Source: Paraburkholderia sp. BL10I2N1 (lineage in GTDB: Bacteria > Pseudomonadota > Gammaproteobacteria > Burkholderiales > Burkholderiaceae). Taken from it: a stretch of 64,000 bases of DNA. Position numbers and translations under genes: made by a program. The notes beneath the pieces were generated by a model. It saw only the letters and a list, made by a program, of their open reading frames with translations, was not told the origin of the DNA and searched no databases. Every line of letters starts with the position of its first letter. Positions within the stretch are counted from its first letter, which is position 1. This document shows positions 44,796 to 54,613 of the stretch, in pieces. The DNA lies in contig NZ_SNWA01000001.1 in assembly GCF_004361815.1 (NCBI RefSeq), positions 620,001 through 684,000 of the forward strand, given 5' to 3'.

Positions 44796-45443
44796 ATGAC
44801 TCACCCCATCGACCCCACGCACCCGATGTGGTTTTACGACGTTGGTTCGCCGTTCACCTATCTGCTGCTCGAACAGCACGACAAGTGGCCGGGGATGCCA
44901 TTCGTTTTTACGCCGGTGGTGCTGGCCGACCTGTACAGGCACTGGGGGCAACTCCCGGCGTCGGCCGTGCCGGAGAAGCGTGTGTTCATCTATCGGCACG
45001 CGCTGTTCAGGGCGGAGCAGCTTGGTATTCCGTTCAAGATGCCACCCGCTCATCCGTTCGATACGACGAAAGTCATGCGGCTCGCCACTGCACTGAAGGC
45101 GGACGTCGCGTGCGCGCTCGAGATTTTTCGCTTCATCTGGCACGACGGCCGTGATCCGACCACCGACGAAGGCTTTGCCGCGCTGTGTGAGCGCGTGGGT
45201 GCGCCGGACGGCGCTGCACTCGTCGAACTGGAGGAAACGAAGGAGCAGTTGCGCCGGAACACTGCCGACGCGGCCGCGCTAGGCGTGTTCGGCGTCCCGA
45301 CCTTCTGGCTCAATAAACAGCTCTTCTGGGGCGAGGACGCGTTGCCAATGGTGCTGTACTGCGCGCGCACACCCAACTGGCTGGACTCGAAGGAAGTGAA
45401 GCGGATCAGTACACTGCCGTCGGGTCTGAAGAAAGACTCGTGA
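44796..45443 (+). CDS. DsbA-family isomerase (2-hydroxychromene-2-carboxylate isomerase-like)
   Basis: A 215-residue thioredoxin-fold protein of the kappa-class GST/HCCA isomerase type. N-terminal WFYDVGSPFTYLLLEQ carries the Ser that replaces the Cys pair; GVFGVPTFWLNKQLFWGEDAL is the typical cis-Pro and C-terminal motif. Start ATG 44796 follows CAGGGAGA. It probably uses glutathione. No naphthalene pathway genes are nearby, so its substrate is open. Confidence 0.88.
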   Translation: MTHPIDPTHPMWFYDVGSPFTYLLLEQHDKWPGMPFVFTPVVLADLYRHWGQLPASAVPEKRVFIYRHALFRAEQLGIPFKMPPAHPFDTTKVMRLATALKADVACALEIFRFIWHDGRDPTTDEGFAALCERVGAPDGAALVELEETKEQLRRNTADAAALGVFGVPTFWLNKQLFWGEDALPMVLYCARTPNWLDSKEVKRISTLPSGLKKDS

Positions 45444-45700
45444 TGGGCGCTGCTGGCTGACGCGTCGCCAGCCAGCGCAGCTGATTTGGATGACGCGTCG
45501 CTGGGGCTCGAAGGACAGCGGCCGCTCTACTCTCCCGTGATGCCGGCCATACCACGTACGCTATGGCCGGCGCGTGGCGAAGAGGCCTAAGGTTATGGAC
45601 TTCGGTGAGGGACTTTGCGCGCCTCGCGCCCGGTTACGTACGACACACCACCTGGGTTCCCTTGCCTGCTGATCTTGCCGGCTCATCTGCCTACCCGAGT

Positions 45701-46693
45701 ATGGACGACACCGCCGCCTCACTGGATATCTGGCTCGTGCGCGTGCTGCGCACGCTGCTTGTCGAGCGTAGCGTCACGCAAACCGCCCTGCGGCTGAACC
45801 AGACGCAGCCCGCGATCAGCACCGCCTTGCGCAGACTGCGCGAAACGCTGAACGATCCGATTCTCGTGCGGGGCAAGGCCGGCATGGTGCCGACCGAATA
45901 CGGCGAGTCGTTGCTCGCTTCGGCACAGCGGGTACTGCGTGACGTGGATTTCGTTGCCACGCCGCACGGCGACTTCGATCCGGCGCGCTCGCGGCGCACG
46001 TTCCGGGTCGCGGCGCCCGACTATCTGAACGATTTTTTCATGCCGACCGTGATCGCCCGTTTCCGGGAAGCGGCGCCCCATGCGCGTCTGGAGATCGACT
46101 CGCTGTATCCGACGCTCGATCACACGGCCGCCCTCGACGCAGGCGAACTCGATCTGGTGATCGGCAACTGGCCCAGGCCTGATACGCGCTTCGAACGCAG
46201 CGACCTCTTCTCCGACACCGTGGTCTGCCTGATGCGCGCCAATCACCCGCTCGCGCTGGCCCCGCTCACGCGCGAAGCGTATCTGGCTGCCGCGCACCTC
46301 GCGCCCACGCCGTACACCGGCGCGAGCGCCAGCGCGATCGATCTCGGTCTCGCGAAAGCGGGGGTCGCGCGGCGTATCGTGACCACGCTGCCCTACTTCG
46401 GGCTCGTACCTCAGGTGCTGCTGCAATCGGATCTGATCTTTACGACGACACGCCGCTTCGCTACGCACTACGCGAACATCCTGCCGCTGGCGGTCGTGGA
46501 GGCGCCGGTCGCGTTTCCGCGCATCAAGTGTTATCAGATGTGGCATCCGCAGCCGGACCGGCCAAGCGATGTCGGCTGGCTGCGTGGATTGATGGCGCGG
46601 GTGTCGGACGAACTGGTGACGCGCGGGACGGGGCGGGCGAGGAAGCGCGCCCTGTCGGTGAAGGCGGTGAAGGCGGCCTCTGCGGTCAGTTGA
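45701..46693 (+). CDS. LysR-family regulator
   Basis: A 330-residue LysR regulator. Starting at ATG 45701 gives MDDTAASLDIWLVRVLRTLL, the standard first helix; the open frame starts at 45563 without similarity. The helix-turn-helix (QTALRLNQTQPAISTALRRLRE) lies at about residues 25-48, followed by the type 2 periplasmic-binding-like sensor domain. It resembles the NahR/NodD-like branch. Target unknown; it is convergent with xdhC. Confidence 0.92.
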   Translation: MDDTAASLDIWLVRVLRTLLVERSVTQTALRLNQTQPAISTALRRLRETLNDPILVRGKAGMVPTEYGESLLASAQRVLRDVDFVATPHGDFDPARSRRTFRVAAPDYLNDFFMPTVIARFREAAPHARLEIDSLYPTLDHTAALDAGELDLVIGNWPRPDTRFERSDLFSDTVVCLMRANHPLALAPLTREAYLAAAHLAPTPYTGASASAIDLGLAKAGVARRIVTTLPYFGLVPQVLLQSDLIFTTTRRFATHYANILPLAVVEAPVAFPRIKCYQMWHPQPDRPSDVGWLRGLMARVSDELVTRGTGRARKRALSVKAVKAASAVS

Positions 46694-46777
46694 GTACCGC
46701 GAAGGGCAAGCGTCGATCGGCGTCACGCGGCGGCGTCGTGCGACCGCGGGCGACCTGCTTCGGGTGATAACGCTTCC

Positions 46778-47347
46778 TCAAACCCTTTCCAGCGAAGCGA
46801 CGCAAGGCACACGCGCCGCCTGTTGCGACCGCACCTTGAACAGTTCGGCGGACACGGCAACCGCGATCGACGTCGGCGCCTTGTCAACGATGCCGGGCAA
46901 ACCGATCGGACAGGTCATCTCGCAGAGCCGTTCCGGATCGATGCCGCGTCCAATCAGCCTGCGCTCGAATTTCACGCGCTTTGTCTTCGACCCGATCATT
47001 CCGAAGTAGGTGAAGTCGCGCCGCCGCATGATGCGCGCCGCGAGCGAAAAATCGAGCGCGTGGTTGTGCGTCATCACGAGGAAGTACGCGCCTTGTGGTG
47101 CGTCGTCGACGATGGCTTCGGGCGTGTCGGTGGCTTCGATCTGCACGTTTGCCGGCACTTCGTCGGGGAACAGTTCGTCACGTTCGTCCACCCACTGCAC
47201 CACGCACGGCAGGCGCCCCAGCAGCGCCACCAGCGCGTGGCCGACATGACCCGCGCCGAACAGCACGACGCGCATCGGCGGCAGAACCGGTGCGGCCAGG
47301 CCGCGCCGGCCGATCTGGACGGGAGGGTGTGCGTTCATTGCCAGCAT
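46778..47347 (-). CDS. xdhC: XdhC, C-terminal domain only (molybdenum cofactor insertion)
   Basis: XdhC binds, sulfurates and delivers the molybdenum cofactor to xanthine dehydrogenase. This 189-residue protein contains the Rossmann-type C-terminal domain (MRVVLFGAGHVGHALVALLG, VQWVDERDELFP, YFLVMTHNHALDF, YFGMIGSKTKR, CPIGLPGI). The N-terminal XdhC/CoxI domain of about 120-150 residues, with its conserved Cys region, is missing: xdhB stops 17 bases before the ATG, leaving no room for it. The start follows GGAG. It may be partly functional, or a half supplied elsewhere may be used. Confidence 0.85.
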   Translation of the reverse strand: MLAMNAHPPVQIGRRGLAAPVLPPMRVVLFGAGHVGHALVALLGRLPCVVQWVDERDELFPDEVPANVQIEATDTPEAIVDDAPQGAYFLVMTHNHALDFSLAARIMRRRDFTYFGMIGSKTKRVKFERRLIGRGIDPERLCEMTCPIGLPGIVDKAPTSIAVAVSAELFKVRSQQAARVPCVASLERV

Positions 47348-47364
47348 CTTTGCGACTCCAGCTT

Positions 47365-49734
47365 TCAGCGACGATCCGCTGTCGCGGCCCGCACTGCGTT
47401 GACGGCCTTGAGAATTTCCTCGCTGGTCGCGGGCGCGTTGAGTGCCGGATTGACCTTGTAGTCGCCGACGCTCGCCACCGCATCGCGGATCGCAAAGAAC
47501 ACCGAGAACGGCAGCAGCAACGGCGGCTCGCCGACCGCCTTCGAGCGGTGGATGCTGTCTTCCGCATTCCGGTTCTTGAAGAGGTTGACGCGGAAGTCCG
47601 GCGGCGTGTCGTTGACGGTCGGAATCTTGTAGGTGGACGGCGCGTGCGTCATCAGCTTACCGCCAGGGTTCCACCACAGTTCTTCGGTCGTGAGCCACCC
47701 CATACCCTGAATGAAGCCGCCTTCAACCTGACCCACATCGAGCGCCGGATTCAGCGACGCGCCCACATCGTGCAGCGCGTCGGCGCGCAGCACGCGCATT
47801 TCGCCGGTGAGCGTGTCGATCACGACTTCCGACACAGCCGCGCCATACGAGTAATAGTAGAACGGGCGGCCCTGCAGCTTCGCCTGGTCCCAGTAGAGCT
47901 TGGGCGTCGCATAGAAGCCGTCCGACCACAACTGCACGCGCGCAAGATACGCCTTCGCGACGATCTCTTCGAACGGCACGACGGCATCGCCCACCACGAC
48001 GCTATCGGCGGCAAAGCGCACGCTCGCGGCGCTCACCTCGCCCGCGCCGAAGCGCTCGGCGGCGAACGCTGCAAGGCGTTCGCGCAACTGGCGTGCGGCA
48101 TCCTGCGCGGCCTTGCCGTTCAGGTCGGAACCTGTCGATGCGGCCGTCGCGGAGGTATTCGCCACCTTGCTCGTGTCGGTCGCGGTGACGCGCACGCGGC
48201 TGAACGGAATGCCGAGTTCGTGCGCGACGACCTGCGCCACCTTCGTGTTCAGCCCCTGGCCCATCTCGGTGCCGCCGTGATTCACGAGCACCGAACCGTC
48301 GGTGTAGATATGAACGAGCGCACCCGCCTGGTTGAAGTGCGTGACGTTGAATGCGATGCCGAACTTGACCGGCGTCAGCGCGAGACCCTTCTTCAGCACC
48401 GTGTTGCTTGCGTTGAATTCGCGCACGGCGTCGCGGCGGGCGCGGTAGTCGCTGGTGGCTTCGAGCTCGTCGAGGAGTTCGTGGATCACGTTGTCTTCGA
48501 CGGTCTGGCCATACGGCGTCAGATTGCGTTCGGTCTTGCCGTAGAGGTTCCTGCGGCGCACATCGAGCGAATCGAGCCCGAGCGAGCGCGCCACATCGTC
48601 GATGACGTATTCGATCGCGAAGCCGCCCTGCGGTCCGCCGAAACCGCGAAACGCGGTGTTCGACTGCGTGTTCGTCTTGCCGCAGAAACCGGCGATAGAC
48701 ACATCCGGCAGCCAGTACGCGTTGTCGAAGTGACAGACAGCGCGCGTCATCACCGGGCCGGACAAGTCGGCGGAAAAGCCGCAGCGCGAGGTCATGTCGA
48801 CCGATACGCCGGCGATCAGGCCGTCGTCGTCGTAGCCCACTTCATACGTGTAGTGGAAATCGTGGCGCTTGCCCGTGACCATCATGTCGTCGTCGCGGTC
48901 CGGGCGCAGCTTCACGGGGCACAACAGCTTCCATGCAGCGAGCGCTGCACAGCAGGCAAAGAGGCCCGATTGCGACTCCTTGCCGCCGAAGCCGCCGCCC
49001 ATGCGCCGGCATTCGACCAGCACGTTATGCGACTGCACGCCGAGCAGGTGCGCGACGAGATGCTGCATTTCGCTTGGGTGCTGCGTCGAGCACCAGACAT
49101 GGATGCCGTCGTCGTCCTTCGGCACCGCGTACGAGATCTGACCTTCAAGGTAGAACTGTTCCTGTCCGCCAAGCGTCATCTCGCCGGCATCGCGATGCGC
49201 CGCGCGCGCGATTTTCGTGCAGGCGTCGCCGCGCGCGAGTTTCATCGGCGGCAGCACGTACGAATTCGCGGCGCGCGCCTGCTGCGCGGTCAGGATCGCC
49301 GGCAGTTCTTCATAGACGACCTGCGCCCGGCGCGCAGCGAGCCGTGCCGTTTCGTGCGAGGTCGCAACGACAATGAACATCGGTTGACCGACGTATTGCA
49401 CGACGCCGTCCGCGAGCACCGGGTCGTCATGGATGATCGGGCCGCAGTCGTTGGCGCCGGGAATGTCGTCGGCCGTGAAAACGGCGACGACGCCGGGCGT
49501 TGCGCGCACCGCGTCGAACGACATCGACACGATTCTCGCGTGCGCCTTCGCCGACAGACCGAGCGCGGCATGCAGCGTGCCGGCGACGACCGGAATGTCA
49601 TCGGTATAGGTGGCGCGGCCGCTCACATGCAGATGCGCGGATTCATGGGGGCGCGACACATGGACCTGCGTGAAATTCTTGAGGTCCTCGAGCTCTCGGG
49701 CGTCCGTCAGGAACGGTTCGGCGTGCTGGTTCAT
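47365..49734 (-). CDS. xdhB: xanthine dehydrogenase, molybdopterin subunit
   Basis: A 789-residue large subunit. It oxidises hypoxanthine to xanthine and urate at a molybdenum centre. Evident motifs are RMGGGFGGKESQ (cofactor binding), FRGFGGPQGGF, NHGGTEMGQGLNTK and the catalytic Glu in KAVGEPPLLLPF near the C terminus. The full usual length is present. It lies 30 bases behind xdhA and works with it as a heterodimer unit. Confidence 0.95.
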   Translation of the reverse strand: MNQHAEPFLTDARELEDLKNFTQVHVSRPHESAHLHVSGRATYTDDIPVVAGTLHAALGLSAKAHARIVSMSFDAVRATPGVVAVFTADDIPGANDCGPIIHDDPVLADGVVQYVGQPMFIVVATSHETARLAARRAQVVYEELPAILTAQQARAANSYVLPPMKLARGDACTKIARAAHRDAGEMTLGGQEQFYLEGQISYAVPKDDDGIHVWCSTQHPSEMQHLVAHLLGVQSHNVLVECRRMGGGFGGKESQSGLFACCAALAAWKLLCPVKLRPDRDDDMMVTGKRHDFHYTYEVGYDDDGLIAGVSVDMTSRCGFSADLSGPVMTRAVCHFDNAYWLPDVSIAGFCGKTNTQSNTAFRGFGGPQGGFAIEYVIDDVARSLGLDSLDVRRRNLYGKTERNLTPYGQTVEDNVIHELLDELEATSDYRARRDAVREFNASNTVLKKGLALTPVKFGIAFNVTHFNQAGALVHIYTDGSVLVNHGGTEMGQGLNTKVAQVVAHELGIPFSRVRVTATDTSKVANTSATAASTGSDLNGKAAQDAARQLRERLAAFAAERFGAGEVSAASVRFAADSVVVGDAVVPFEEIVAKAYLARVQLWSDGFYATPKLYWDQAKLQGRPFYYYSYGAAVSEVVIDTLTGEMRVLRADALHDVGASLNPALDVGQVEGGFIQGMGWLTTEELWWNPGGKLMTHAPSTYKIPTVNDTPPDFRVNLFKNRNAEDSIHRSKAVGEPPLLLPFSVFFAIRDAVASVGDYKVNPALNAPATSEEILKAVNAVRAATADRR

Positions 49735-49764
49735 TCGAATGGGTCTCCGTATCCTCGAGGTTCT

Positions 49765-51276
49765 TCAGGCGCCTGCGGCTTGCACTGCGCGCACGTCGAG
49801 CGCTTCCTTCGGCAGCGGATCGTGCGGACGCGTTTCAAGCCAGAAGCGGTACAACGTGTTCTTCGCCGCGTCGAGGCGATACGTGTCCGTCGCGCGCATG
49901 TCGGAGAGCGGCGCGTAGTCGTTCGCGAGCGCGATCATCGCGACCTGCGCGGTGGCTTCGTGCCAGTCGGCGTCTTTCAGCACGGCTTCGGCGTGCGTCG
50001 CGCGCTTCGGCGTCGCGGCCATGCCGCCGAACGCGATGCGTGGTTCGCGGATCGTTTCGCCATCGGCGATAAACGAAAACGCCGCGCAGACCGCCGAGAT
50101 GTCGGAGTCGAAACGCTTCGAGATCTTGTAGGTGCGGAACTGGAGATTCTTCCGGGCGCCGGTGCGCGTCGGCACCTTCAGGCCGACGACGAATTCGTGC
50201 TCCGCCATATCCTTCTTCTGATAGGCGAGGTACAGATCTTCGAGCGGCAGTTCACGTTCAGTTTCACCGCCACGCAGCACGACGCACGCACCAAGCGCGA
50301 TCAGGCCCGGCATCGAATCGCCGATCGGCGAGCCGTTCGCGATGTTGCCGCCGAGCGTGCCCGCGTTGCGGATCGGCAGCGACGCGAAGCGCTGCCACAT
50401 TTCCGTCAGTTCGGGATAGTGATTCGCGAGTTCGCCATAAGCGCTTTCGACGGTCACGCCCGCGCCGATCTCGATCCAGTCAGCCGAAGTCGCGATCCGC
50501 TGCAGCGCTTCGATCTGGCCGACGTAGACGATGTTGCCGAGATCGCGCATCTGCTTCGTGACCCACAGGCCGATGTCGGTGCTGCCCGCGAGAATGCGCG
50601 TGGCTGGCTGCGCGGACTTGATCTGCGCGAGTGCACCGATCGTGCGCGGCGCCTCGAACTGCTGGCCGGCATGTTCATAGTGGAAGGTGTGGTCGCGTCC
50701 GAGCGTGGCGAGCGTGCGCGCGAGTGCGGCGACATCGACCGGCGCTTTCGGCGCGGGCGCCTCGAACATGCGCACCGCGGCATCGACGATCGGCCGGTAG
50801 CCGGTGCAGCGGCACAGGTTGCCCGTCAGCGCGTTGCTGATATCGGCGCGCGACGGCACCGTTTTGTTCGCGCAGCTTTGTTCGTGACCATGCTTCTCGT
50901 ACAGCGCCCACATCGACATCACGAAGCCCGGCGTGCAAAAGCCGCATTGCGAGCCGTGACAGTCGACCATCGCCTGCTGCACCGGATGCAGCGAGCCGTC
51001 AGGCTGGCGCAGGTCTTCGACCGTGAACAGAGCGCGGCCATCGAGCGTCGGCAGGAACTGGATGCAGGCGTTGACCGCCTTGAAGTTGACGCCGCCCGCT
51101 TCGTCGCGCTCGCCGATCACGACCGTGCAGGCGCCACAGTCGCCTTCGGCACAGCCTTCCTTGGTGCCGGTACAGTGCGCGTCCTCGCGCAGGTATTGCA
51201 GGACGGTACGGGTGACAGGCGCATCGCTGACTTCGCGAATCGCGTTGCGGTGGTAAAAGCGGATCGGCTGGCTCAT
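49765..51276 (-). CDS. xdhA: xanthine dehydrogenase, FeS/FAD subunit
   Basis: A 503-residue small subunit. The N-terminal ferredoxin-like [2Fe-2S] domain has CAEGDCGACTVVIG, the second cluster has GFCTPGFVMS and NLCRCTGYRPI (about residues 110-160), and the C-terminal half is the FAD domain (RILAGSTDIGLWV, LGGNIANGSPIGDS). It passes electrons from the molybdenum site to NAD. It is the first gene of the xdhABC operon. Confidence 0.95.
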   Translation of the reverse strand: MSQPIRFYHRNAIREVSDAPVTRTVLQYLREDAHCTGTKEGCAEGDCGACTVVIGERDEAGGVNFKAVNACIQFLPTLDGRALFTVEDLRQPDGSLHPVQQAMVDCHGSQCGFCTPGFVMSMWALYEKHGHEQSCANKTVPSRADISNALTGNLCRCTGYRPIVDAAVRMFEAPAPKAPVDVAALARTLATLGRDHTFHYEHAGQQFEAPRTIGALAQIKSAQPATRILAGSTDIGLWVTKQMRDLGNIVYVGQIEALQRIATSADWIEIGAGVTVESAYGELANHYPELTEMWQRFASLPIRNAGTLGGNIANGSPIGDSMPGLIALGACVVLRGGETERELPLEDLYLAYQKKDMAEHEFVVGLKVPTRTGARKNLQFRTYKISKRFDSDISAVCAAFSFIADGETIREPRIAFGGMAATPKRATHAEAVLKDADWHEATAQVAMIALANDYAPLSDMRATDTYRLDAAKNTLYRFWLETRPHDPLPKEALDVRAVQAAGA

Positions 51277-51659
51277 GGTTCTTCCCGGTTTTGTGCGTCC
51301 ACGGGGTCAGTGCTACGCAATGGTTCGAAAACTAACACCATCAATATTCACAACCCATAGGCTGAATCGCATGCGGGACATATCGTCAGCGCGATAAATT
51401 GCGTAAGGAATTTCCGTACGCGCTTATGCAGACATGTCGTTTTCAGACTGTTTTTGGCTTATTTATTGATTTTCTGCAGGCGACGTCGGCACGGCGGACT
51501 GCGTGCAAACCGCGCCGCCAGGCGGATTGGCGCGCCTAAGACTCAAATTGCGTTCGGCACCTGTTTTTCTGACCGCGAATAAATTAAGCAGCTTCTGCAC
51601 AAGAACCGGTTCCATGGGAAAATCACGCCTTCCTGCCGTTTTCAAGTCTCGTTTTCCCC
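51277..51659. other. divergent region between xdhA and an MFS gene
   Basis: A 380-base AT-richer gap that should contain promoters for both directions. I see no exact palindrome that would identify an operator. No gene is supported. Confidence 0.4.
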
Positions 51660-52871
51660 ATGTCCGCCGACTCAGCCACATCCCGCAGCGAATTTGCGAC
51701 CACGCTCCATATCATTCCGGTCGTGTTTTTCACGTTCCTTTGCTATCTGACGATCGGAATTCCGCTCGCGGTCCTGCCGGGCTACGTACACAACGACCTC
51801 GGATACAGCGCGATCCTCGCGGGACTGGCGATCAGCGTGCAGTACTTCGCGACGCTCGCGTCGCGCCCTCTCGCGGGGCGCTCGGCCGATACGCTCGGGC
51901 CGAAGAAGACCGTCTCGATCGGCCTGGTCGGCTGCGGGGTGAGTGGCGTGCTGCTGCTGCTCGCCGTGCTGTGCGGACGTTGGCCTGTGGCGAGCCTGAC
52001 GCTTCTGGTGCTCAGCCGGCTTGTGCTCGGCTTCGGCGAGAGCCTGTGCGGTACCGGCGCGATTCTGTGGGGCATCGGCCGGGTCGGTACGACGAATAAC
52101 GCGCGGGTGATTTCGTGGAACGGCATCGCGACCTACGGCGCGCTCGCGATCGGCGCGCCGCTTGGCGTGGCGATCGTTCATGCGGTCGGATTCGAGGCGC
52201 TGGGCCTTGTGGTGGTCACGCTCGCGGCGCTTGGCTACTACCTCGCCCGGCTGATTGCCGCGGTGCCGCTGGTACACGGCGAGCGGATGTCGTATCGCAG
52301 CGTGTTCACCTGTGTGCTGCCGCATGGGATCGGGCTCGCACTCGGCTCGGCCGGCTTCGGCTCCATTGCGACCTTCATCACGCTGTTCTATGCCGCCAGG
52401 CACTGGCCGAATGCGGCACTTTCGCTGACCGTGTTCGGCACCATGTTCGTCGGCTCACGCCTCCTGTTCGCCAATACGATCAAGACGTATGGCGGGTTTC
52501 GCGTGGCAATAGCGTCGTTTTCGTTTGAATGCGTGGGCTTACTGATGTTGTGGCTCGCGCCTGAGCCTCATTTTGCGCTTGCCGGTGCAGCGTTGACGGG
52601 CTTCGGTTTCGCGCTGGTTTTCCCCGCTCTCGGTGTCGAAGCGGTCGCGCTCGTGCCGCCGGCGAGCCGTGGGGCGGCGCTGTCGGCCTATTCCGTGTTT
52701 CTCGATCTGTCGCTGGGAATTACCGGGCCGCTCGCGGGATATATCGCTGGAGAGTTCGGGTACGGGTCGGTGTTTCTGTTCGCCGCGGTCGCCTCGGCCG
52801 CAGCCGTCGCGCTTTCGACCATGCTGTATCTGCGCCACACGCGGGTGCCGAATGCACCCGCAGCGACCTGA
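51660..52871 (+). CDS. MFS transporter (sugar-efflux/YhhS-like)
   Basis: A 403-residue MFS protein with about 12 membrane helices; the helix 2-3 loop reads [16 protein letters not shown], typical of the YhhS/AraJ-like drug and metabolite exporters. The ribosome binding site is weak. Divergent from xdhABC, so it could be linked to purine metabolism, but nothing in its sequence proves this. Confidence 0.85.
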   Translation: MSADSATSRSEFATTLHIIPVVFFTFLCYLTIGIPLAVLPGYVHNDLGYSAILAGLAISVQYFATLASRPLAGRSADTLGPKKTVSIGLVGCGVSGVLLLLAVLCGRWPVASLTLLVLSRLVLGFGESLCGTGAILWGIGRVGTTNNARVISWNGIATYGALAIGAPLGVAIVHAVGFEALGLVVVTLAALGYYLARLIAAVPLVHGERMSYRSVFTCVLPHGIGLALGSAGFGSIATFITLFYAARHWPNAALSLTVFGTMFVGSRLLFANTIKTYGGFRVAIASFSFECVGLLMLWLAPEPHFALAGAALTGFGFALVFPALGVEAVALVPPASRGAALSAYSVFLDLSLGITGPLAGYIAGEFGYGSVFLFAAVASAAAVALSTMLYLRHTRVPNAPAAT

Positions 52872-52954
52872 CCTTCCTGCAGGCCTCGCTTAAGGCCCAC
52901 GCAATAGTCAACGGGCGATACGCGCGGCAGCACGGCACGCGTATCCGTTCACTT

Positions 52955-54172
52955 TCAGCGCGCCGCCGAAGCGCGCGAACCACCTGATAGCGACTTCTCC
53001 AGCGCCGCCACGCCCGCCGGCAGATCGACTGCCACGCCGAGATCGACCATTGTGCGGCCCAGCGCGTGAAGCGTCCTGAACAGGTTGTGCTCCCGGCACT
53101 GCTCGCCCATCTGTCCGATGCGCACAATCGGCAAGCCGAACGATCCTGAGATTTCCACCTGATGCTGCCGCGAGATGTGGCCGCAGATGTCGCCCGGACT
53201 CAGTCCCGCCGGCACCTCGATACCGACCACCGAATTCAGACGGCAATCGCGCGGTGTATAGAGTTGCAGGCCGAGCGCCGTGACGCCCTCCTGCAGAGCG
53301 ACTGAGCACTTCAGATGGCGGGCGAAACGCCTCTCGAGCGTTTCCGCGCACACGAGCCGCAACGCCTCGTGCAACGCGAGGACGCCCGACACCGGTGCCG
53401 TGTAGTGATAGCCGGCGTTGTGCCAGAAGTTTTCCGCGAGCGATGCATCGAGGCACCAGTGTGCATTCGGCTGGCTGCGGTTTTTGACGCGCTCCCAGGC
53501 GGTATCGGAAAACGCGATCAGCGACACACCGGGAATCGACGACAGGCCCTTCTGCCCACCCGTGATCACTGCATCGATACCCCAGGCGTCCATTTCGAGG
53601 GGCATGGTGCTGAGCGTGCAGACCGCATCGACGACGACGAGCGCGCCTGCTGCCTTCGCCAGCGCGGCGACATCTTTCAGATGGTGATTCCAGACCGTGT
53701 TCGACGTTTCGCCCTGGACGATCGTGACGATTTCCGGACGCTCGCGGCGAATGGCATCAGCTACCTGTTCGAGGCTGGCCACGGATCGATCCGCGACGTC
53801 GAGGATGGCGACGTGTGCACCGACGCGACGACCCATTTCAGCCATCCGTTCGCTGAAGAAACCGTTCTTGATCGCGAGTACACGCGTGCCCGTCCAGGCG
53901 AGATTGGAGATGGCCATTTCCATCGCGGCCGAACCTGGGCCCGCGACGCCGAGCACCCATTTCGAATGAGTCTGAAAGACGTAACGCGCCATCGTTTTGA
54001 CCTGGCCGATCACCTTGACCATCGTGCCACCCAGGTGATTGATGACGATCGTGTTCGCCTTGGCCACCGCGGCGGGAATCGGCACCGGGCCTGCGCCCAT
54101 CATCAACAGCGGTTCTTCGGGGAGGATGGCGTCGAGGGATTCGACATCGGGGCAAGGGATGGTTGTCGACAT
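52955..54172 (-). CDS. class V aminotransferase (alanine/ureidoglycine-glyoxylate type)
   Basis: A 405-residue PLP enzyme of the alanine-glyoxylate aminotransferase family. It has MMGAGPVPIP at the start, GPGSAAMEMAI (phosphate binding), VVVDAVCTLS (Asp contacting the PLP nitrogen), and the Schiff-base Lys in TGGQKGLSSIPG (about residue 200). Start ATG 54172 gives the expected length; the upstream open frame is low-complexity. With xdhABC nearby, a role in purine breakdown, such as (S)-ureidoglycine-glyoxylate transamination (PucG), is plausible. Pyridoxamine-pyruvate transaminase is another relative. Confidence 0.85.
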   Translation of the reverse strand: MSTTIPCPDVESLDAILPEEPLLMMGAGPVPIPAAVAKANTIVINHLGGTMVKVIGQVKTMARYVFQTHSKWVLGVAGPGSAAMEMAISNLAWTGTRVLAIKNGFFSERMAEMGRRVGAHVAILDVADRSVASLEQVADAIRRERPEIVTIVQGETSNTVWNHHLKDVAALAKAAGALVVVDAVCTLSTMPLEMDAWGIDAVITGGQKGLSSIPGVSLIAFSDTAWERVKNRSQPNAHWCLDASLAENFWHNAGYHYTAPVSGVLALHEALRLVCAETLERRFARHLKCSVALQEGVTALGLQLYTPRDCRLNSVVGIEVPAGLSPGDICGHISRQHQVEISGSFGLPIVRIGQMGEQCREHNLFRTLHALGRTMVDLGVAVDLPAGVAALEKSLSGGSRASAAR

Positions 54173-54613
54173 GGTGAGATCGGGTGCTTTTTGCCTTGCA
54201 GGCGGCTGGTTTTGCGGGCTGCTGGCCGTGGTGGCGGGAATCGTTGATGATTCACCCATCTGGGGGTTTGTGCAAGTTTCCTGGTTTTGGTTTGGTGCCT
54301 TTCCTTGATTTGTTGCCTTTCCTTGAATTGCTTCTGGTTTATTGGCGTCGCCCCTGTGCGGGGCGGCACCTACTTTTCTTTGCCTTGCCAAAGAAAAGTA
54401 GGCAAAAGAAAGGCGCCGAAAACTCGTCTATTCCTGGTGTGCGGCCAACGGGGAATGGCAACTCATGAAGTGTCGCCCTCGCAAGGAAGCGACACAGGTG
54501 CTACGCCAGACCGTCCCTCGCACAGCAGCGCCAGCGACAAAGGGCTCATTCATCCGACTCCGCACTGCGTGCGTCGCCGTGCGGCACCGCGCCTTTTGCA
54601 TATCTCTTCGCAG
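54173..54613. other. low-complexity gap with a repeat
   Basis: Contains repeated TTGGTTT/CCTTTCCTTG tracts, the inverted repeat at 54370-54401 and a scar next to the broken aspT gene. No gene is supported. Confidence 0.5.
54370..54401. repeat. CTACTTTTCTTTG inverted repeat
   Basis: CTACTTTTCTTTG (54370-54382) pairs perfectly with CAAAGAAAAGTAG (54389-54401) across a six-base loop, followed by GCAAAAGAAAGGCG. I recall this motif as a frequent intergenic repeat in Burkholderia genomes. Confidence 0.7.

Noticed and set aside
47095..51360. A 1421-codon open frame on the plus strand
   Set aside because: It is antisense to xdhC, xdhB and xdhA, which carry clear family motifs; long antisense frames are common in GC-rich DNA.
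52917..52945. Inverted repeat GATACGCG/CGCGTATC as a convergent terminator
   Set aside because: Only an 8-bp stem with a 13-base loop and no T-run; too weak to call.
54173..54391. N-terminal extension of the aminotransferase
   Set aside because: The extension is Gln/Pro/Asn-rich low-complexity sequence without a start signal; the ATG at 54172 gives the family length.
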